A program made the translations under genes and the position numbers. From Aestuariibius insulae (GTDB taxonomy: Bacteria > Pseudomonadota > Alphaproteobacteria > Rhodobacterales > Rhodobacteraceae), in assembly GCF_040783535.2 (NCBI RefSeq), contig NZ_JBFONW020000003.1, positions 1-64,000 on the forward strand: DNA of 64,000 nucleotides, in the 5' to 3' direction. Below, in pieces: positions 32,320-41,527 of the stretch; position 1 is the first letter of the stretch, and each line of letters begins with the position of its first letter. The notes under the pieces were generated by a model that saw nothing but the letters and a program-made list of their open reading frames with translations, did no database searches and was not told where the DNA came from.

Positions 32320-32667
32320 ATGCGATCGTTTTTGTTTATGCTGTCCGCGCTGGCCATCGTGGGGCTGGCCTTCTGGGCCTACCGGGAAAACTACGCAACG
32401 CAGCAAAGCCTGCGGGAGGTGCGCGATCTGCATGACCAGATCGGCGCGGCCCATGCGCGGCTGACGGTTCTTAATGCCGAATGGGCCTATCTGAACCGGC
32501 CCGACCGTCTGCGCGATCTGGTGGAGCTGAATTACGAGCGGCTGGGTCTGTTGCCGCTGACGCCCGAGACCTTTGGCCGTCTGGAGCAAGTGGCTTATCC
32601 GCAGCCCGATCTGGGGCCGATCCTCGAGACGGTCGAGACCTCCAGCGCAGGGGAGGACCGGCCATGA
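32320..32667 (+). CDS. ftsL: Cell division protein FtsL
   Basis: A 115-residue bitopic protein: one N-terminal transmembrane helix (SFLFMLSALAIVGLAFWAY) and a periplasmic coiled coil (about 25-65, SLREVRDLHDQIGAAHARL), as in FtsL of the FtsQLB divisome subcomplex. Sequence conservation is low in this family, so the position between rsmH and ftsI is the main support. It starts at the base after the rsmH stop, and its stop overlaps the ftsI ATG. Confidence 0.9.
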   Translation: MRSFLFMLSALAIVGLAFWAYRENYATQQSLREVRDLHDQIGAAHARLTVLNAEWAYLNRPDRLRDLVELNYERLGLLPLTPETFGRLEQVAYPQPDLGPILETVETSSAGEDRP

Positions 32668-34454
32668 TCCGCACGCCGCTTCGTCCTTTGGCCCGAATCC
32701 TGCGCGCGCGGGAGAAGGGCGAGAATCCCGACGTGATCGAGCGGGAGAATAAGCGCTTGCGCCATGAGGCGATGCGCGACCGGGAGCGGATGCGCGCCGA
32801 GGGCCGGCTTCTTGTACTGGGCTCGATGTTTGTCGGCGCCTTCTTCGTCGTCGGGATGCGGATGGGCGCGCTCGCCGCGACCGATCCGTCCGAGCCGCGG
32901 GCCAGCGCTGCGGGCAGCGCGATCATGGCGCAGCGCGCCGATATTGTAGACCGCAACGGGCGGGTTCTGGCCACCAATCTGGAGACGCACGCCCTTTATG
33001 CGCAGCCGCCGCAGATGGTTGATCCTGTCGCCGCCGCGAGGGGCCTTGCATCCATCTTTCCCGATCTGAAGGAAGACGAGCTTGTCGAGAATTTCACCGG
33101 CAAGCGTAAGTTCCTCTGGATCAAGAAGAAAATTAGCCCCGAGCAAATGCAGGCTGTCCACGAGATCGGCGATCCCGGGCTGCTGTTCGGTCCGCGTGAG
33201 ATGCGGCTTTATCCCAACGGTCCGATTGCCGCCCACGTTCTGGGCGGTGCGTCTTTCGGACGAGAAGGCGTGGCCTCTGCCGAAGTGATCGGGGTGGCCG
33301 GGGTCGAAAAGCAGTTCGACGCGGATCTGCGCGATCCGGCGCGTGACGATGCTCCGCTGCAATTGTCGCTCGATCTAACAGTGCAGGCGACCGTCGAGCG
33401 GGTGCTGCATGGCGGGATGACGATCATGAACGCCAAGGGGGCAGCGGCGGTTCTGATGGATGTCTCGACCGGAGAGATCATCGCGCTGGCGAGCCTTCCC
33501 GATTTCGATCCGAACAGCCGCCCGCGTGTGCTGACCGAAGGCGATGCCTCCGACAGCCCGCTTTTCAATCGGGCGGTGCAAGGCGTCTACGAGCTGGGAT
33601 CGGTGTTTAAGATCTTCACGGCGGCCCAGACGATCGAGCTGGGTCTCGGCAATGCCGATACGCTGATCGACACCAAGGGACCGTTGACCTGGGGCCGGCA
33701 CCGGATCCGCGAGTTCCGCAACAAGAATTACGGGCCGTTCCTGAGCGTGACCGATGTCATGGTGAAAAGCTCGAACATCGGGACCGCCCGGATGGCGATG
33801 GAGATCGGCGGCGCGCGCCAGCAGGACTTCCTGCGCTCGCTCGGCTTTTTCGAGGCGACGCCGCTGGAGATGGTGGAGGCTGCATCGGGGCGTCCGCTGC
33901 TGCCGCGCAACTGGTCGGACATCTCAACGATGACAGTGAGTTATGGGCACGGGATCTCGAGCTCTCCGGTGCATCTGGCGGCGGGCTATGCGTCGCTTTT
34001 GAATGGCGGCACGCGGGTGCGGCCGACCTTGATCAAGCGCGCGGCGCCGCAGGTCGGAGAACAGGTGGTGCGGCCCGAAACGTCGGCCGCTGCCCGCGAC
34101 ATGTTGAGGGCCGTGGTGGCGCGGGGAACGGCGAGTTTTGGCGACGTGGAAGGCTACCGGGTCGGCGGCAAAACCGGGACGGCGGACAAGCCGCGTCCGC
34201 GCGGGGGCGGGTATTACGATGACAAGGTGATCGCGACCTTCGCCAGTGTTTTTCCAGCGGACGATCCAAAATACGTCCTCGTGGTGACGCTGGATGAGCC
34301 AGTCGAGACTTCGGACGACGAGCCGCGCCGCACCGCAGGCTGGACCGCCGTGCCTGTCGCAGCGGAGATCATCCGCCGGACGGCCCCGCTTATGGGGCTC
34401 AGACCGGAGATTGAACCTGCCGCCCTCGAAGGTGTAACACTCACGTCGAACTGA
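32664..34454 (+). CDS. ftsI: Septal peptidoglycan D,D-transpeptidase FtsI (PBP3)
   Basis: A 596-residue class B penicillin-binding protein. After a basic cytoplasmic N-terminus and one transmembrane helix (LLVLGSMFVGAFFVVGMRMG) come the dimerisation domain and the transpeptidase domain. That domain has the catalytic SxxK in GSVFKIF, SxN in KSSNIGT and KTG in GGKTGTADK. It cross-links septal peptidoglycan with FtsW. ATG 32664 overlaps the ftsL stop (ATGA); the frame is open further up but without family features. Confidence 0.95.
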   Translation: MIRTPLRPLARILRAREKGENPDVIERENKRLRHEAMRDRERMRAEGRLLVLGSMFVGAFFVVGMRMGALAATDPSEPRASAAGSAIMAQRADIVDRNGRVLATNLETHALYAQPPQMVDPVAAARGLASIFPDLKEDELVENFTGKRKFLWIKKKISPEQMQAVHEIGDPGLLFGPREMRLYPNGPIAAHVLGGASFGREGVASAEVIGVAGVEKQFDADLRDPARDDAPLQLSLDLTVQATVERVLHGGMTIMNAKGAAAVLMDVSTGEIIALASLPDFDPNSRPRVLTEGDASDSPLFNRAVQGVYELGSVFKIFTAAQTIELGLGNADTLIDTKGPLTWGRHRIREFRNKNYGPFLSVTDVMVKSSNIGTARMAMEIGGARQQDFLRSLGFFEATPLEMVEAASGRPLLPRNWSDISTMTVSYGHGISSSPVHLAAGYASLLNGGTRVRPTLIKRAAPQVGEQVVRPETSAAARDMLRAVVARGTASFGDVEGYRVGGKTGTADKPRPRGGGYYDDKVIATFASVFPADDPKYVLVVTLDEPVETSDDEPRRTAGWTAVPVAAEIIRRTAPLMGLRPEIEPAALEGVTLTSN

Positions 34455-34467
34455 ACAGGGAGGGGTC

Positions 34468-35955
34468 ATGGCCCGGCAGGCACGTTTGAGCGAGTTGGGG
34501 CTGACCGCCAAGGGAGGGCGTAATCCCGAGGTGACCTCCCTGATCGTGGACAGTCGCGACGTGACCGAAGGCGCCTTGTTCGCGGCTTTGCCGGGCAGCC
34601 GGGTTCATGGCGGCGAGTTCATCCAATATGCGCTTCGCATGGGGGCGAGTGCCATTCTGACGGACGCCGCCGGAGCCGAGATTGCCGCAGGCGAGCTGGC
34701 TGCATCGGACGCAGCGCTTGTGGTGGCCGAGGAGCCGCGTCAGGCTTTGGCCTATGCGGCGGCTTTGTTTTACGGGGCCCAACCGGAGACGATGGTTGCG
34801 GTCACCGGCACCAATGGCAAGACCAGCGTTGCCACTTTCACCCGTCAGATCTGGGAGACGCTGGGGTATAAGGCGGTCAATCTGGGCACGACGGGGATCG
34901 AAGGAGGCTGGAGCGCGCCCTTGGGCCATACGACGCCCGAGCCAATCACGCTTCACCGCGCTTTGACTGAGGCCGCCGAGGCCGGGGTCACCCATGGGGC
35001 GATGGAGGCCTCATCGCATGGGCTGGCGCAGTACCGGCTCGACGGCGTGCGACTGGCCGCGGCGGGGTTCACGAACTTCAGCCAGGATCACTTGGATTAT
35101 CACGAGACGTTCGAGGCCTATTTCGAGGCCAAGGCGGGGCTTTTTGGCCGTGTTCTGGGGGAGGGCGCGACGGCTGTCATTCACCTTGATGACGGGCGCG
35201 GCGCTCAGATGGTCGAGATCGCGCGGGAGACGGGTCATCCGATCCTGGGCATTGGTCGCCGGAAAGAGGCGGATCTGAAGATCGAAGCCTTGCGGTTCGA
35301 TCCAGCAGGTCAGGATCTGCGGTTCGCCTGGCAAGGCCAGAGCCAGCAGGTACGGCTGGCCCTGATTGGCGGGTTTCAGGCGGAGAACGCGCTGGTGGCG
35401 GCAGGGCTTGTCATTGCTGCAGGAGAGCCGCCCGAGGAGGTTTTTGCCGCTCTTGAGAATCTTGGAACGGTTCGCGGCCGGATGGAGCTTGTGGCCGCAC
35501 GTGCGAATGGCGCGTCGGTCTTTGTCGATTATTCCCACACACCTGACGCTGTTTCTACGGCACTGCAGGCGCTTCGGCCGCATATCATGGGGCGGATCAT
35601 CTGCATCGTAGGGGCCGGTGGTGACCGGGATGCGGGCAAGCGGCCTTTGATGGGGCAGGCGGCCGCGGATTATGCCGATCAGGTGATCGTCACCGATGAC
35701 AATCCGCGCAGCGAGGATCCGGCGGCGATCCGGGCGGCGGTTCTGGGCGGAGCCGGACCGGACGCGGTCGAGGTCGGCGACCGGGCCGAGGCGATCCTGC
35801 GCGGTGTCGATGCGCTGGGGCCGGGCGATGCGCTGCTGATTTGCGGCAAGGGTCACGAGACCGGCCAGACAATCGGCGATACGGTTCTGCCCTTTGATGA
35901 TGCCGAGCAAGCCAGTATCGCGGTGGCCGCTCTGGACGGAGCGCGGGCCGGATGA
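34468..35955 (+). CDS. murE: UDP-MurNAc-L-Ala-D-Glu:meso-diaminopimelate ligase MurE
   Basis: A 495-residue Mur ligase that adds the third residue of the peptidoglycan stem peptide. The ATP loop is TGTNGKTSVATF, TTGIEGG and EASSHGL lie in the central domain, and the DNPRSEDP motif in the C-terminal domain specifies meso-diaminopimelate over lysine. GGGAGGGG is 6 bases upstream of the ATG. A row of three palindromes begins 5 bases after the stop. Confidence 0.96.
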   Translation: MARQARLSELGLTAKGGRNPEVTSLIVDSRDVTEGALFAALPGSRVHGGEFIQYALRMGASAILTDAAGAEIAAGELAASDAALVVAEEPRQALAYAAALFYGAQPETMVAVTGTNGKTSVATFTRQIWETLGYKAVNLGTTGIEGGWSAPLGHTTPEPITLHRALTEAAEAGVTHGAMEASSHGLAQYRLDGVRLAAAGFTNFSQDHLDYHETFEAYFEAKAGLFGRVLGEGATAVIHLDDGRGAQMVEIARETGHPILGIGRRKEADLKIEALRFDPAGQDLRFAWQGQSQQVRLALIGGFQAENALVAAGLVIAAGEPPEEVFAALENLGTVRGRMELVAARANGASVFVDYSHTPDAVSTALQALRPHIMGRIICIVGAGGDRDAGKRPLMGQAAADYADQVIVTDDNPRSEDPAAIRAAVLGGAGPDAVEVGDRAEAILRGVDALGPGDALLICGKGHETGQTIGDTVLPFDDAEQASIAVAALDGARAG

Positions 35956-35960
35956 GGGGA

Positions 35961-36037
35961 AAAAATCTTCTAGAAGATTTTTGGTTCAAGATCGTTCTAG
36001 AACGATCTTCCTTTGCAGAATTTTCTAGAAAATTCTG
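35961..36037. repeat. Three consecutive perfect 22-bp palindromes between murE and murF
   Basis: Palindromes at 35961-35982, 35988-36009 and 36016-36037 are each perfectly self-complementary and centred on TTCTAGAA. Their left halves are AAAAATCTTCT, AAGATCGTTCT and CAGAATTTTCT. Linkers are 5 bases (GGTTC) and 6 bases (CTTTGC). Centres are 27 and 28 bases apart. Together they fill nearly all of the gap between the murE stop and the murF start. Outside the TTCTAGAA core the three arms differ, so they are not simple copies of each other. Confidence 0.95.
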
Positions 36038-36046
36038 GTGGTTGGC

Positions 36047-37486
36047 GTGAGCGTGCTCTGGACATCCCAGGCCATCGCTGCGTCAACCGGCGGTGCGGTA
36101 TCCCGTGAGTTCGACGTGAGCGGTATCTCGATCGACACGCGATCGCTTGTTCCCGGCGACCTTTTCGTTGCCCTTTCTGCCGAACGGGACGGTCACGATT
36201 TCCTGACGGCTGCCTTTGAGGCGGGCGCGGCGGGCGCGCTGGTGACCCACAGACCGGAAGGCGTCTCAGACGCGCATCCGCTGATCCTCGTCGAGGATGT
36301 CCTCGAGGCGCTGGGCGCGCTCGGACGCGCGGGGCGCGCGCGAAGCGAGGCTACCGTTCTTGGCGTCACCGGATCGGTTGGCAAGACGTCGACCAAGGAG
36401 ATGCTCAAGATCATTCTCGAGCGGCAAGGCCGGGTGCATGTGCCTGAGGCGAGCTACAACAACCATTGGGGCGTTCCACTGACGCTGGCGCGGATGCCGC
36501 AGGACACCGAGTTCGCCGTGATCGAGATCGGCATGAACCATCCCGGAGAGATCGCGCCTCTGGCTCAGATGGCCGATCTGGACGTGGCCCTGATCACGAC
36601 AGTGGCGGCCGCGCATCTTGAGGCCTTTCCGGATGTCGATGCCATCGCCGTGGAAAAGGCCTCTATTTTCAAAGGTCTTCGGTCCGGTGGTCCGGCGATC
36701 ATCAACGCCGATATCACGACCGCTCCGATCCTTCTGGAGGCGGCGCAGGCCGCAGGCGCGCGTTCTGTGCTTTTCGGGCGTCAGGGGACCGATTGGCATC
36801 TGACGGATCTTCGGGTGGGGCCCAAGACCACGACGTTGCAGGCCAGTCACGATGGCGAGGACTGGCTCTTCAAGCTGACCGTGCCGGGTGCGCATTTCGC
36901 GATGAACGCTTTGGGTGCATTGGCGGCGGTCGAGGCGCTGGGGGGCGATGCGGCCACCGCGGCGCGCGATCTGGCGCTTTGGGCGCCTTATGCCGGGCGC
37001 GGCACGCGGGAGCGGCTGGTTCTGGACGATGCCGAGGACGGGATGAGCTTCGATCTGATCGACGATGCGTTCAACGCCAACCCCGCTTCGGTTGCGGCAA
37101 GCCTGGAGGTTCTGGTGACTGCGGAACCGCTCGACGGGGTCGGGCGGATCGGGCGGGGACGCCGGATCGCGATCCTGGGCGATATGCTGGAGCTGGGTCC
37201 GGAGGAGAGCAAGCTGCATCGGGATCTGGCGGATCTGCCGCCATTCGCGCGGATCGATCTGGTTCATTGCGTGGGGCCCCGGATGAAGGCGCTGCACGAG
37301 GCCCTGCCCGAGATCAAGCGGGGGCGCTGGGTTGAAACCGCCGATGAGCTGGCCGAGCGGCCGAGCCGTCTGGTCGATGCGGGCGACGTGATCCTGGTCA
37401 AGGGATCCAAGGGGATCAAGGTCAGCCGGATCGTTGACGCGTTGCGCAAACTGGGGCATCCGGTGGCAGACGAGCAAGAGCGATAA
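36047..37486 (+). CDS. murF: UDP-MurNAc-tripeptide:D-alanyl-D-alanine ligase MurF
   Basis: A 479-residue Mur ligase that adds D-Ala-D-Ala to complete the stem pentapeptide. The start MSVLWTSQAIAASTGG matches the family N-terminus. The ATP loop is GVTGSVGKTSTKEML, followed by EASYNNHWGVPLTLARMP and VIEIGMNHPGEI. The late motif DAFNANPASVAASLEVL is typical of MurF. GTG 36047 is preferred with GGTGG 5 bases upstream; a GTG at 36038, directly at the edge of the third palindrome, would add three residues. Confidence 0.94.
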   Translation: MSVLWTSQAIAASTGGAVSREFDVSGISIDTRSLVPGDLFVALSAERDGHDFLTAAFEAGAAGALVTHRPEGVSDAHPLILVEDVLEALGALGRAGRARSEATVLGVTGSVGKTSTKEMLKIILERQGRVHVPEASYNNHWGVPLTLARMPQDTEFAVIEIGMNHPGEIAPLAQMADLDVALITTVAAAHLEAFPDVDAIAVEKASIFKGLRSGGPAIINADITTAPILLEAAQAAGARSVLFGRQGTDWHLTDLRVGPKTTTLQASHDGEDWLFKLTVPGAHFAMNALGALAAVEALGGDAATAARDLALWAPYAGRGTRERLVLDDAEDGMSFDLIDDAFNANPASVAASLEVLVTAEPLDGVGRIGRGRRIAILGDMLELGPEESKLHRDLADLPPFARIDLVHCVGPRMKALHEALPEIKRGRWVETADELAERPSRLVDAGDVILVKGSKGIKVSRIVDALRKLGHPVADEQER

Positions 37487-37511
37487 GAACAAGAAAACAA
37501 GAGGCGGGCGC

Positions 37512-38594
37512 ATGCTCTATTGGTTGACCGAGTTGTCGGATGGGGGGGATCTCTTCAATCTCTTCCGCTATATCACCTTCCGGGCCGGGGGGGCGTTTCT
37601 GACGGCTTTGGTCTTTGGCTTTCTCTTTGGGCCGCCGCTGATCAACGTGCTGCGCCGCAGGCAGGGCAAGGGGCAGCCGATCCGTGATGACGGGCCCGAG
37701 GGGCATTTCGTCAAGGCGGGCACGCCGACCATGGGCGGCCTGCTGATCGTGGGGGCGGTTCTGACCTCGACCATCCTTTGGGCGCGGCTTGATAATCCCT
37801 ATGTTTTCATGGTCATTCTCGTGACCGTTGGCTTTGCCATGATCGGGTTTGCGGACGATTATGCAAAGGTTTCCAAGCAGACGGTCGATGGTGTCTCGGG
37901 CAAGATGCGGCTGGGACTTGGTTTTCTGATTGCCGCAGCAGCGGCGGCCTGGGCGGCCTGGCATCATCCCGAGGATCTGACCAATCAGTTGGCCTTTCCG
38001 GTCTTCAAGGATTTGCTGGTCAATATGGGGGTCTTCTTCATTCCCTTTGCCACCATCGTGATCGTAGGGGCGGCCAATGCGGTGAACCTGACGGACGGGC
38101 TCGATGGGCTGGCGATCATGCCGGTGATGATCGCGGCGGCGGCCTTGGGAGCGATCGCCTATGTCGTGGGGCGGACGGATTTCACCGAATATCTCGACGT
38201 GAACTATGTGGCGGGAACAGGAGAAATCTTCATATTCACTATGGCCTTGATCGGCGGAGGGCTTGGCTTTTTGTGGTATAACGCGCCGCCAGCTGCCGTC
38301 TTTATGGGCGATACCGGATCGCTGGCCTTAGGCGGCGCTTTGGGGGCGATTGCGGTGGCCACGAAGCACGAGATCGTCTTTGCCATCATCGGCGGAATTT
38401 TCGTAATGGAGGCTTTGTCGGTCATCATCCAGGTGGCCTATTTCAAGAGCACCGGCAAGCGGGTCTTTCTGATGGCGCCGATCCATCACCACTATGAAAA
38501 GAAGGGCTGGGCGGAGCCGCAGATCGTGATCCGGTTCTGGATCATCGCGCTTATTCTCGCGATGGTCGGTCTTGCCACGTTAAAGGTTCGTTAA
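37512..38594 (+). CDS. mraY: Phospho-MurNAc-pentapeptide transferase MraY
   Basis: A 360-residue, ten-helix membrane enzyme that makes lipid I from UDP-MurNAc-pentapeptide and undecaprenyl phosphate. Active-site motifs seen are GFADDYAKVSK, NAVNLTDGLDGLA, MGDTGSLALGG and the cytoplasmic HHHYEKKGW. AGTPTMGG is also present. The start at ATG 37512 has GAGG upstream; the frame is open earlier within the murF end. Confidence 0.96.
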   Translation: MLYWLTELSDGGDLFNLFRYITFRAGGAFLTALVFGFLFGPPLINVLRRRQGKGQPIRDDGPEGHFVKAGTPTMGGLLIVGAVLTSTILWARLDNPYVFMVILVTVGFAMIGFADDYAKVSKQTVDGVSGKMRLGLGFLIAAAAAAWAAWHHPEDLTNQLAFPVFKDLLVNMGVFFIPFATIVIVGAANAVNLTDGLDGLAIMPVMIAAAALGAIAYVVGRTDFTEYLDVNYVAGTGEIFIFTMALIGGGLGFLWYNAPPAAVFMGDTGSLALGGALGAIAVATKHEIVFAIIGGIFVMEALSVIIQVAYFKSTGKRVFLMAPIHHHYEKKGWAEPQIVIRFWIIALILAMVGLATLKVR

Positions 38595-38608
38595 GGTCTC
38601 TTAACGCA

Positions 38609-38658
38609 GGACCGGGGGCCAGCCCCCGGACCCCCGGGATATTTCCCAGGCAAAGAGA
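38609..38658 (+). repeat. Dispersed intergenic repeat, copy 5
   Basis: The hairpin CCGGGGGC-CA-GCCCCCGG is followed by ACCCCCGGGATATTTCCC and AGGCAAAGAGA. Same order as copy 1, with a divergent tail. It lies between mraY and murD, inside the cluster. Confidence 0.5.
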
Positions 38659-38735
38659 TCGGGGAAGAACGTTCTGGGTGTTTGCCTCATCAAAGTTTGC
38701 AATAGATTAACGCGGCGAGCGGCAAGGAGAGCGGT

Positions 38736-40133
38736 ATGATCCCGGTGCGCGGATTTGAAGGGCGAACGGTTGCCGTTCTGGGACTGGGCCGGTCGGGGCT
38801 GAGCGTGGCCCATGCGCTGGAGGCCGGCGGCGCGCAGGCGGTGGCCTGGGACGACGGCGCGGCGGCGCGCGAGCGGGCGGAAGGCGAGGGCATCGTCCTG
38901 CGTGATCTGACGCGGGCCGGAGCGTTCGAGGATGTGGCAACGCTGGTCGTCTCGCCCGGGATCCCGCATCTTTATCCGGCGCCCCACCCAGTGGTCGTTG
39001 CCGCCCAGGCGGCGGGGGTGCCGGTCGACAACGATATCGGGCTGTTCTTCCGGTCTTTCGGAGGGGCCGACTTCGACCGGTTCGACACCGTGCCGCGGGT
39101 TATCGCGGTCACCGGATCGAATGGAAAATCAACGACGTCCGCGCTGATCCATCATATTCTGCAGGAGGCCGGGCGGCCTGCGCAGCTGGCAGGCAATATC
39201 GGGCGCGGGGTCTTTGATACGCAAGCGGCGCGCGACGGGGAGGTGATGGTGCTGGAGTTGTCCTCCTACCAGACGGAGCTGGCGCGGGCGCTGACGCCGG
39301 ATGTGGCGGTCTTCACCAATCTGACGCCCGATCACCTGGACCGGCATGGCGGGATGGGAGGCTATTTCGCGGCCAAGCGCAGGCTTTTTGCCGAAGGCGG
39401 GCCAGACCGGGCGGTGATCGGCGTGGACGAGCCGGAAGGGCGGTATCTGGCGGGGCAGCTGGCCGAGGACGGGGCCGAGATGCGGGTCATTCGGATCTCG
39501 TCCGGGAGCAAGCTGGACGGGCCGGGATGGTCGGTCTTTGCGCGCAAGGGGTTCCTGAGCGAGTGGCGGGGCGGGCGGCAGGTCGCCTCGATCGATTTGA
39601 GGGATATCAAGGGCTTGCCGGGCGCGCATAACCATCAAAACGCCTGTTCGGCCTATGGCGCGCTGCGGGCCGTGGGGCTGGGGCCGCAGGCGATTGAGCG
39701 GGGATTTGGCAGCTTTCCGGGCCTGCCGCATCGCTCGCAGCATATTGCGGAGCGGGACGGCGTGGCGTTCGTCAATGACAGCAAGGCGACGAATGTGGAT
39801 TCGGCGGCCAAGGCGTTGGCGGCGTTTTCGCGCATCCGGTGGATTTGCGGGGGCTTGCAGAAGGAAGGCGGGCTGGAGGCTCTAATCCCGTTTTTCGGCC
39901 ATGTGGCAAAGGCTTACGTGATCGGGCGCGAGGCGGAGGCCTTTGCCCGGCAGCTGACCGGCTGCGAGGCGGAGATCTGCGGGACGATGGATGTGGCCGT
40001 CGAACGCGCAATGGCTGAGGCCCAGGCGGGAGAAACGGTTTTGCTGTCGCCCGCGGCGGCCAGTTTCGATCAATATGACAGCTTCGAGAGGCGGGGTGAG
40101 GATTTCGCGGCCGAGGTGAAGGCGCGTCTGTAA
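38736..40133 (+). CDS. murD: UDP-MurNAc-L-alanine:D-glutamate ligase MurD
   Basis: A 465-residue Mur ligase that adds D-Glu, the second stem residue. The N-terminal Rossmann part has VLGLGRSGLSVAHAL, the ATP loop is TGSNGKSTTSALIHH, ELSSYQTE and TNLTPDHLDRHGGM follow, and the C-terminal part has FVNDSKATNVDSAAKAL. It is the last gene of the cluster here. ftsW, murG and murC, which usually follow in related genomes, are not found downstream. Confidence 0.96.
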   Translation: MIPVRGFEGRTVAVLGLGRSGLSVAHALEAGGAQAVAWDDGAAARERAEGEGIVLRDLTRAGAFEDVATLVVSPGIPHLYPAPHPVVVAAQAAGVPVDNDIGLFFRSFGGADFDRFDTVPRVIAVTGSNGKSTTSALIHHILQEAGRPAQLAGNIGRGVFDTQAARDGEVMVLELSSYQTELARALTPDVAVFTNLTPDHLDRHGGMGGYFAAKRRLFAEGGPDRAVIGVDEPEGRYLAGQLAEDGAEMRVIRISSGSKLDGPGWSVFARKGFLSEWRGGRQVASIDLRDIKGLPGAHNHQNACSAYGALRAVGLGPQAIERGFGSFPGLPHRSQHIAERDGVAFVNDSKATNVDSAAKALAAFSRIRWICGGLQKEGGLEALIPFFGHVAKAYVIGREAEAFARQLTGCEAEICGTMDVAVERAMAEAQAGETVLLSPAAASFDQYDSFERRGEDFAAEVKARL

Positions 40134-40150
40134 GGGAACGCGATTTGCAG

Positions 40151-40247
40151 GTTAACGCAGCCGATCTGGTCAGAATGGGCTTTCGGTATCCGGTCGGTAT
40201 CGTGTCGGTATTTGGTCGGTGGATTTTCGGCACGACGCGGAGTTAAC
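40151..40247 (+). repeat. Intergenic element copy B (GTTAAC-bounded, about 97 bp)
   Basis: The second copy of the element at 9319-9415, in the gap between murD and the convergent carboxypeptidase gene. The core 40177-40247 differs from copy A at only a few positions, while the left 26 bases match only loosely. The spacing of the two GTTAAC sites and of the later CGCGCAAC is the same in both copies. Confidence 0.75.
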
Positions 40248-40309
40248 GGAGCGCGCGCAAGATTCGTCGCGCAACGGGCGGATATCACGTCACGGCCGGG
40301 CGTTAAGGA

Positions 40310-41500
40310 TTAGGAGGCGGGTTCGACGGCCAGCGTCTCGGCGGCGGTGTCGATGACCTCGGTCAGGCCCGCTTTCTCCATCAGAACCTGAGCGGCGGTG
40401 CGCAGGGTCGGTGTGAAGCCGCCCCGGTCGATGCTTTCACCCGCGACCAGAGGCAGGCGCGTCTCTGGCAGACCCTCGAAGGTAATGACCAGTTCGGCGA
40501 CGCTGTCGCCTTCGCTGATCGGCGCCTCGAGCGGGCCGCGATAGCTGACCGTGGCCTCGACCCCATCCTCGTTCAGGATGGGAACGAGCAGATCCGTATC
40601 CTCGGGCAGGACCAGATCGACGCTGGTCTTCGAGCCCATCCAGACGGGCGCCTCGGCGATATAGGTGCCCGCGCTGCCAAGCTCTTTCTGGGCGAATTGG
40701 CGGAAGGCCCAGGTGACGAGGCGCTCGGCCTCTTCGGCGCGCTGAGCGGCGGTGTCCAGCCCGGTGATCACGAAGATCACGCGCCGGTCGCCCTGTTCGG
40801 CCGAGCCGGTGAGCCCGAAGCCCGCCTCTTGCGTGTGGCCGGTCTTGAGACCGTCGACGCCGATGCCGAGACCCAGAAGCGGATTGCGGTTGCGGGTATT
40901 GGCGGGGGCGCGGCCATCGAAGGCGAATTCCTGTTCGGCAAAGAGGGGGTAATAGGTCGGGAAATCCTCGATCAGGCGTTCGGCCAGGATCGCTAGATCC
41001 TTCATCGACATGACGTGCCCGGCGGCGGGCCAGCCGCTGGAATTCTGGAAGACGCTGTCCTCCATGCCAAGCTGGCGGGCGCGGCTGGTCATCATCCGGG
41101 CAAAGCCCGCTTCGGTGCCGTCGGGGCTGATTGCTTCGGCCAGAACGACGCAGGCATCATTGCCAGAGAGGACGATGATGCCCCGGATCAGATCCTCGAC
41201 ACTGACGCGGTCGGTCGTGTCGAGAAACATGGTGGAGCCGCCGAAGCTGGCCGCATGGGCCGAGACCGGAAGCTCTTCACCCAGCGTCAGACGGCCATCG
41301 GCCACCGCTTCGAACGTCATGTAGAGCGTCATCAGCTTGGACATGGAGGCGGGCGGCAGGGCCTCGTTCGCGTTCTTTTCGAGCAGGACGGTGCCGGTCG
41401 TCTGGTCGATCATGTAGGCGGCTTCGGCCCGTGTATCGAAGCTTTGGCCGACCGCGGGGGCGGCCAACAGCGTCAGGCCGAGACAAAGGCGCGTCAGCAT
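40310..41500 (-). CDS. D-alanyl-D-alanine carboxypeptidase (PBP5/6 type)
   Basis: A 396-residue secreted low-molecular-weight penicillin-binding protein that trims the terminal D-Ala of peptidoglycan. It has a signal peptide (LTRLCLGLTLLAAPAVG), SxxK in PPASMSKLMT, SxN in LSGNDACV and KTG in DGLKTGHTQEAG. A C-terminal PBP5-like beta domain and an end helix (TAAQVLMEKAGLTEVI) that may associate with the membrane follow. It converges on murD and is upstream of the SPOR lipoprotein in reverse order on the same strand. Confidence 0.95.
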   Translation of the reverse strand: MLTRLCLGLTLLAAPAVGQSFDTRAEAAYMIDQTTGTVLLEKNANEALPPASMSKLMTLYMTFEAVADGRLTLGEELPVSAHAASFGGSTMFLDTTDRVSVEDLIRGIIVLSGNDACVVLAEAISPDGTEAGFARMMTSRARQLGMEDSVFQNSSGWPAAGHVMSMKDLAILAERLIEDFPTYYPLFAEQEFAFDGRAPANTRNRNPLLGLGIGVDGLKTGHTQEAGFGLTGSAEQGDRRVIFVITGLDTAAQRAEEAERLVTWAFRQFAQKELGSAGTYIAEAPVWMGSKTSVDLVLPEDTDLLVPILNEDGVEATVSYRGPLEAPISEGDSVAELVITFEGLPETRLPLVAGESIDRGGFTPTLRTAAQVLMEKAGLTEVIDTAAETLAVEPAS

Positions 41501-41527
41501 GGCGGATCCTTTCGAGCGGTGGCGGGC

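Noticed and set aside
35961..36037. Palindromes as Rho-independent terminators of murE
   Set aside because: They are AT-rich, three in a row and lie inside a tightly packed cluster that must be transcribed through; only the first has a short T-run. Termination is possible but not the simplest reading.
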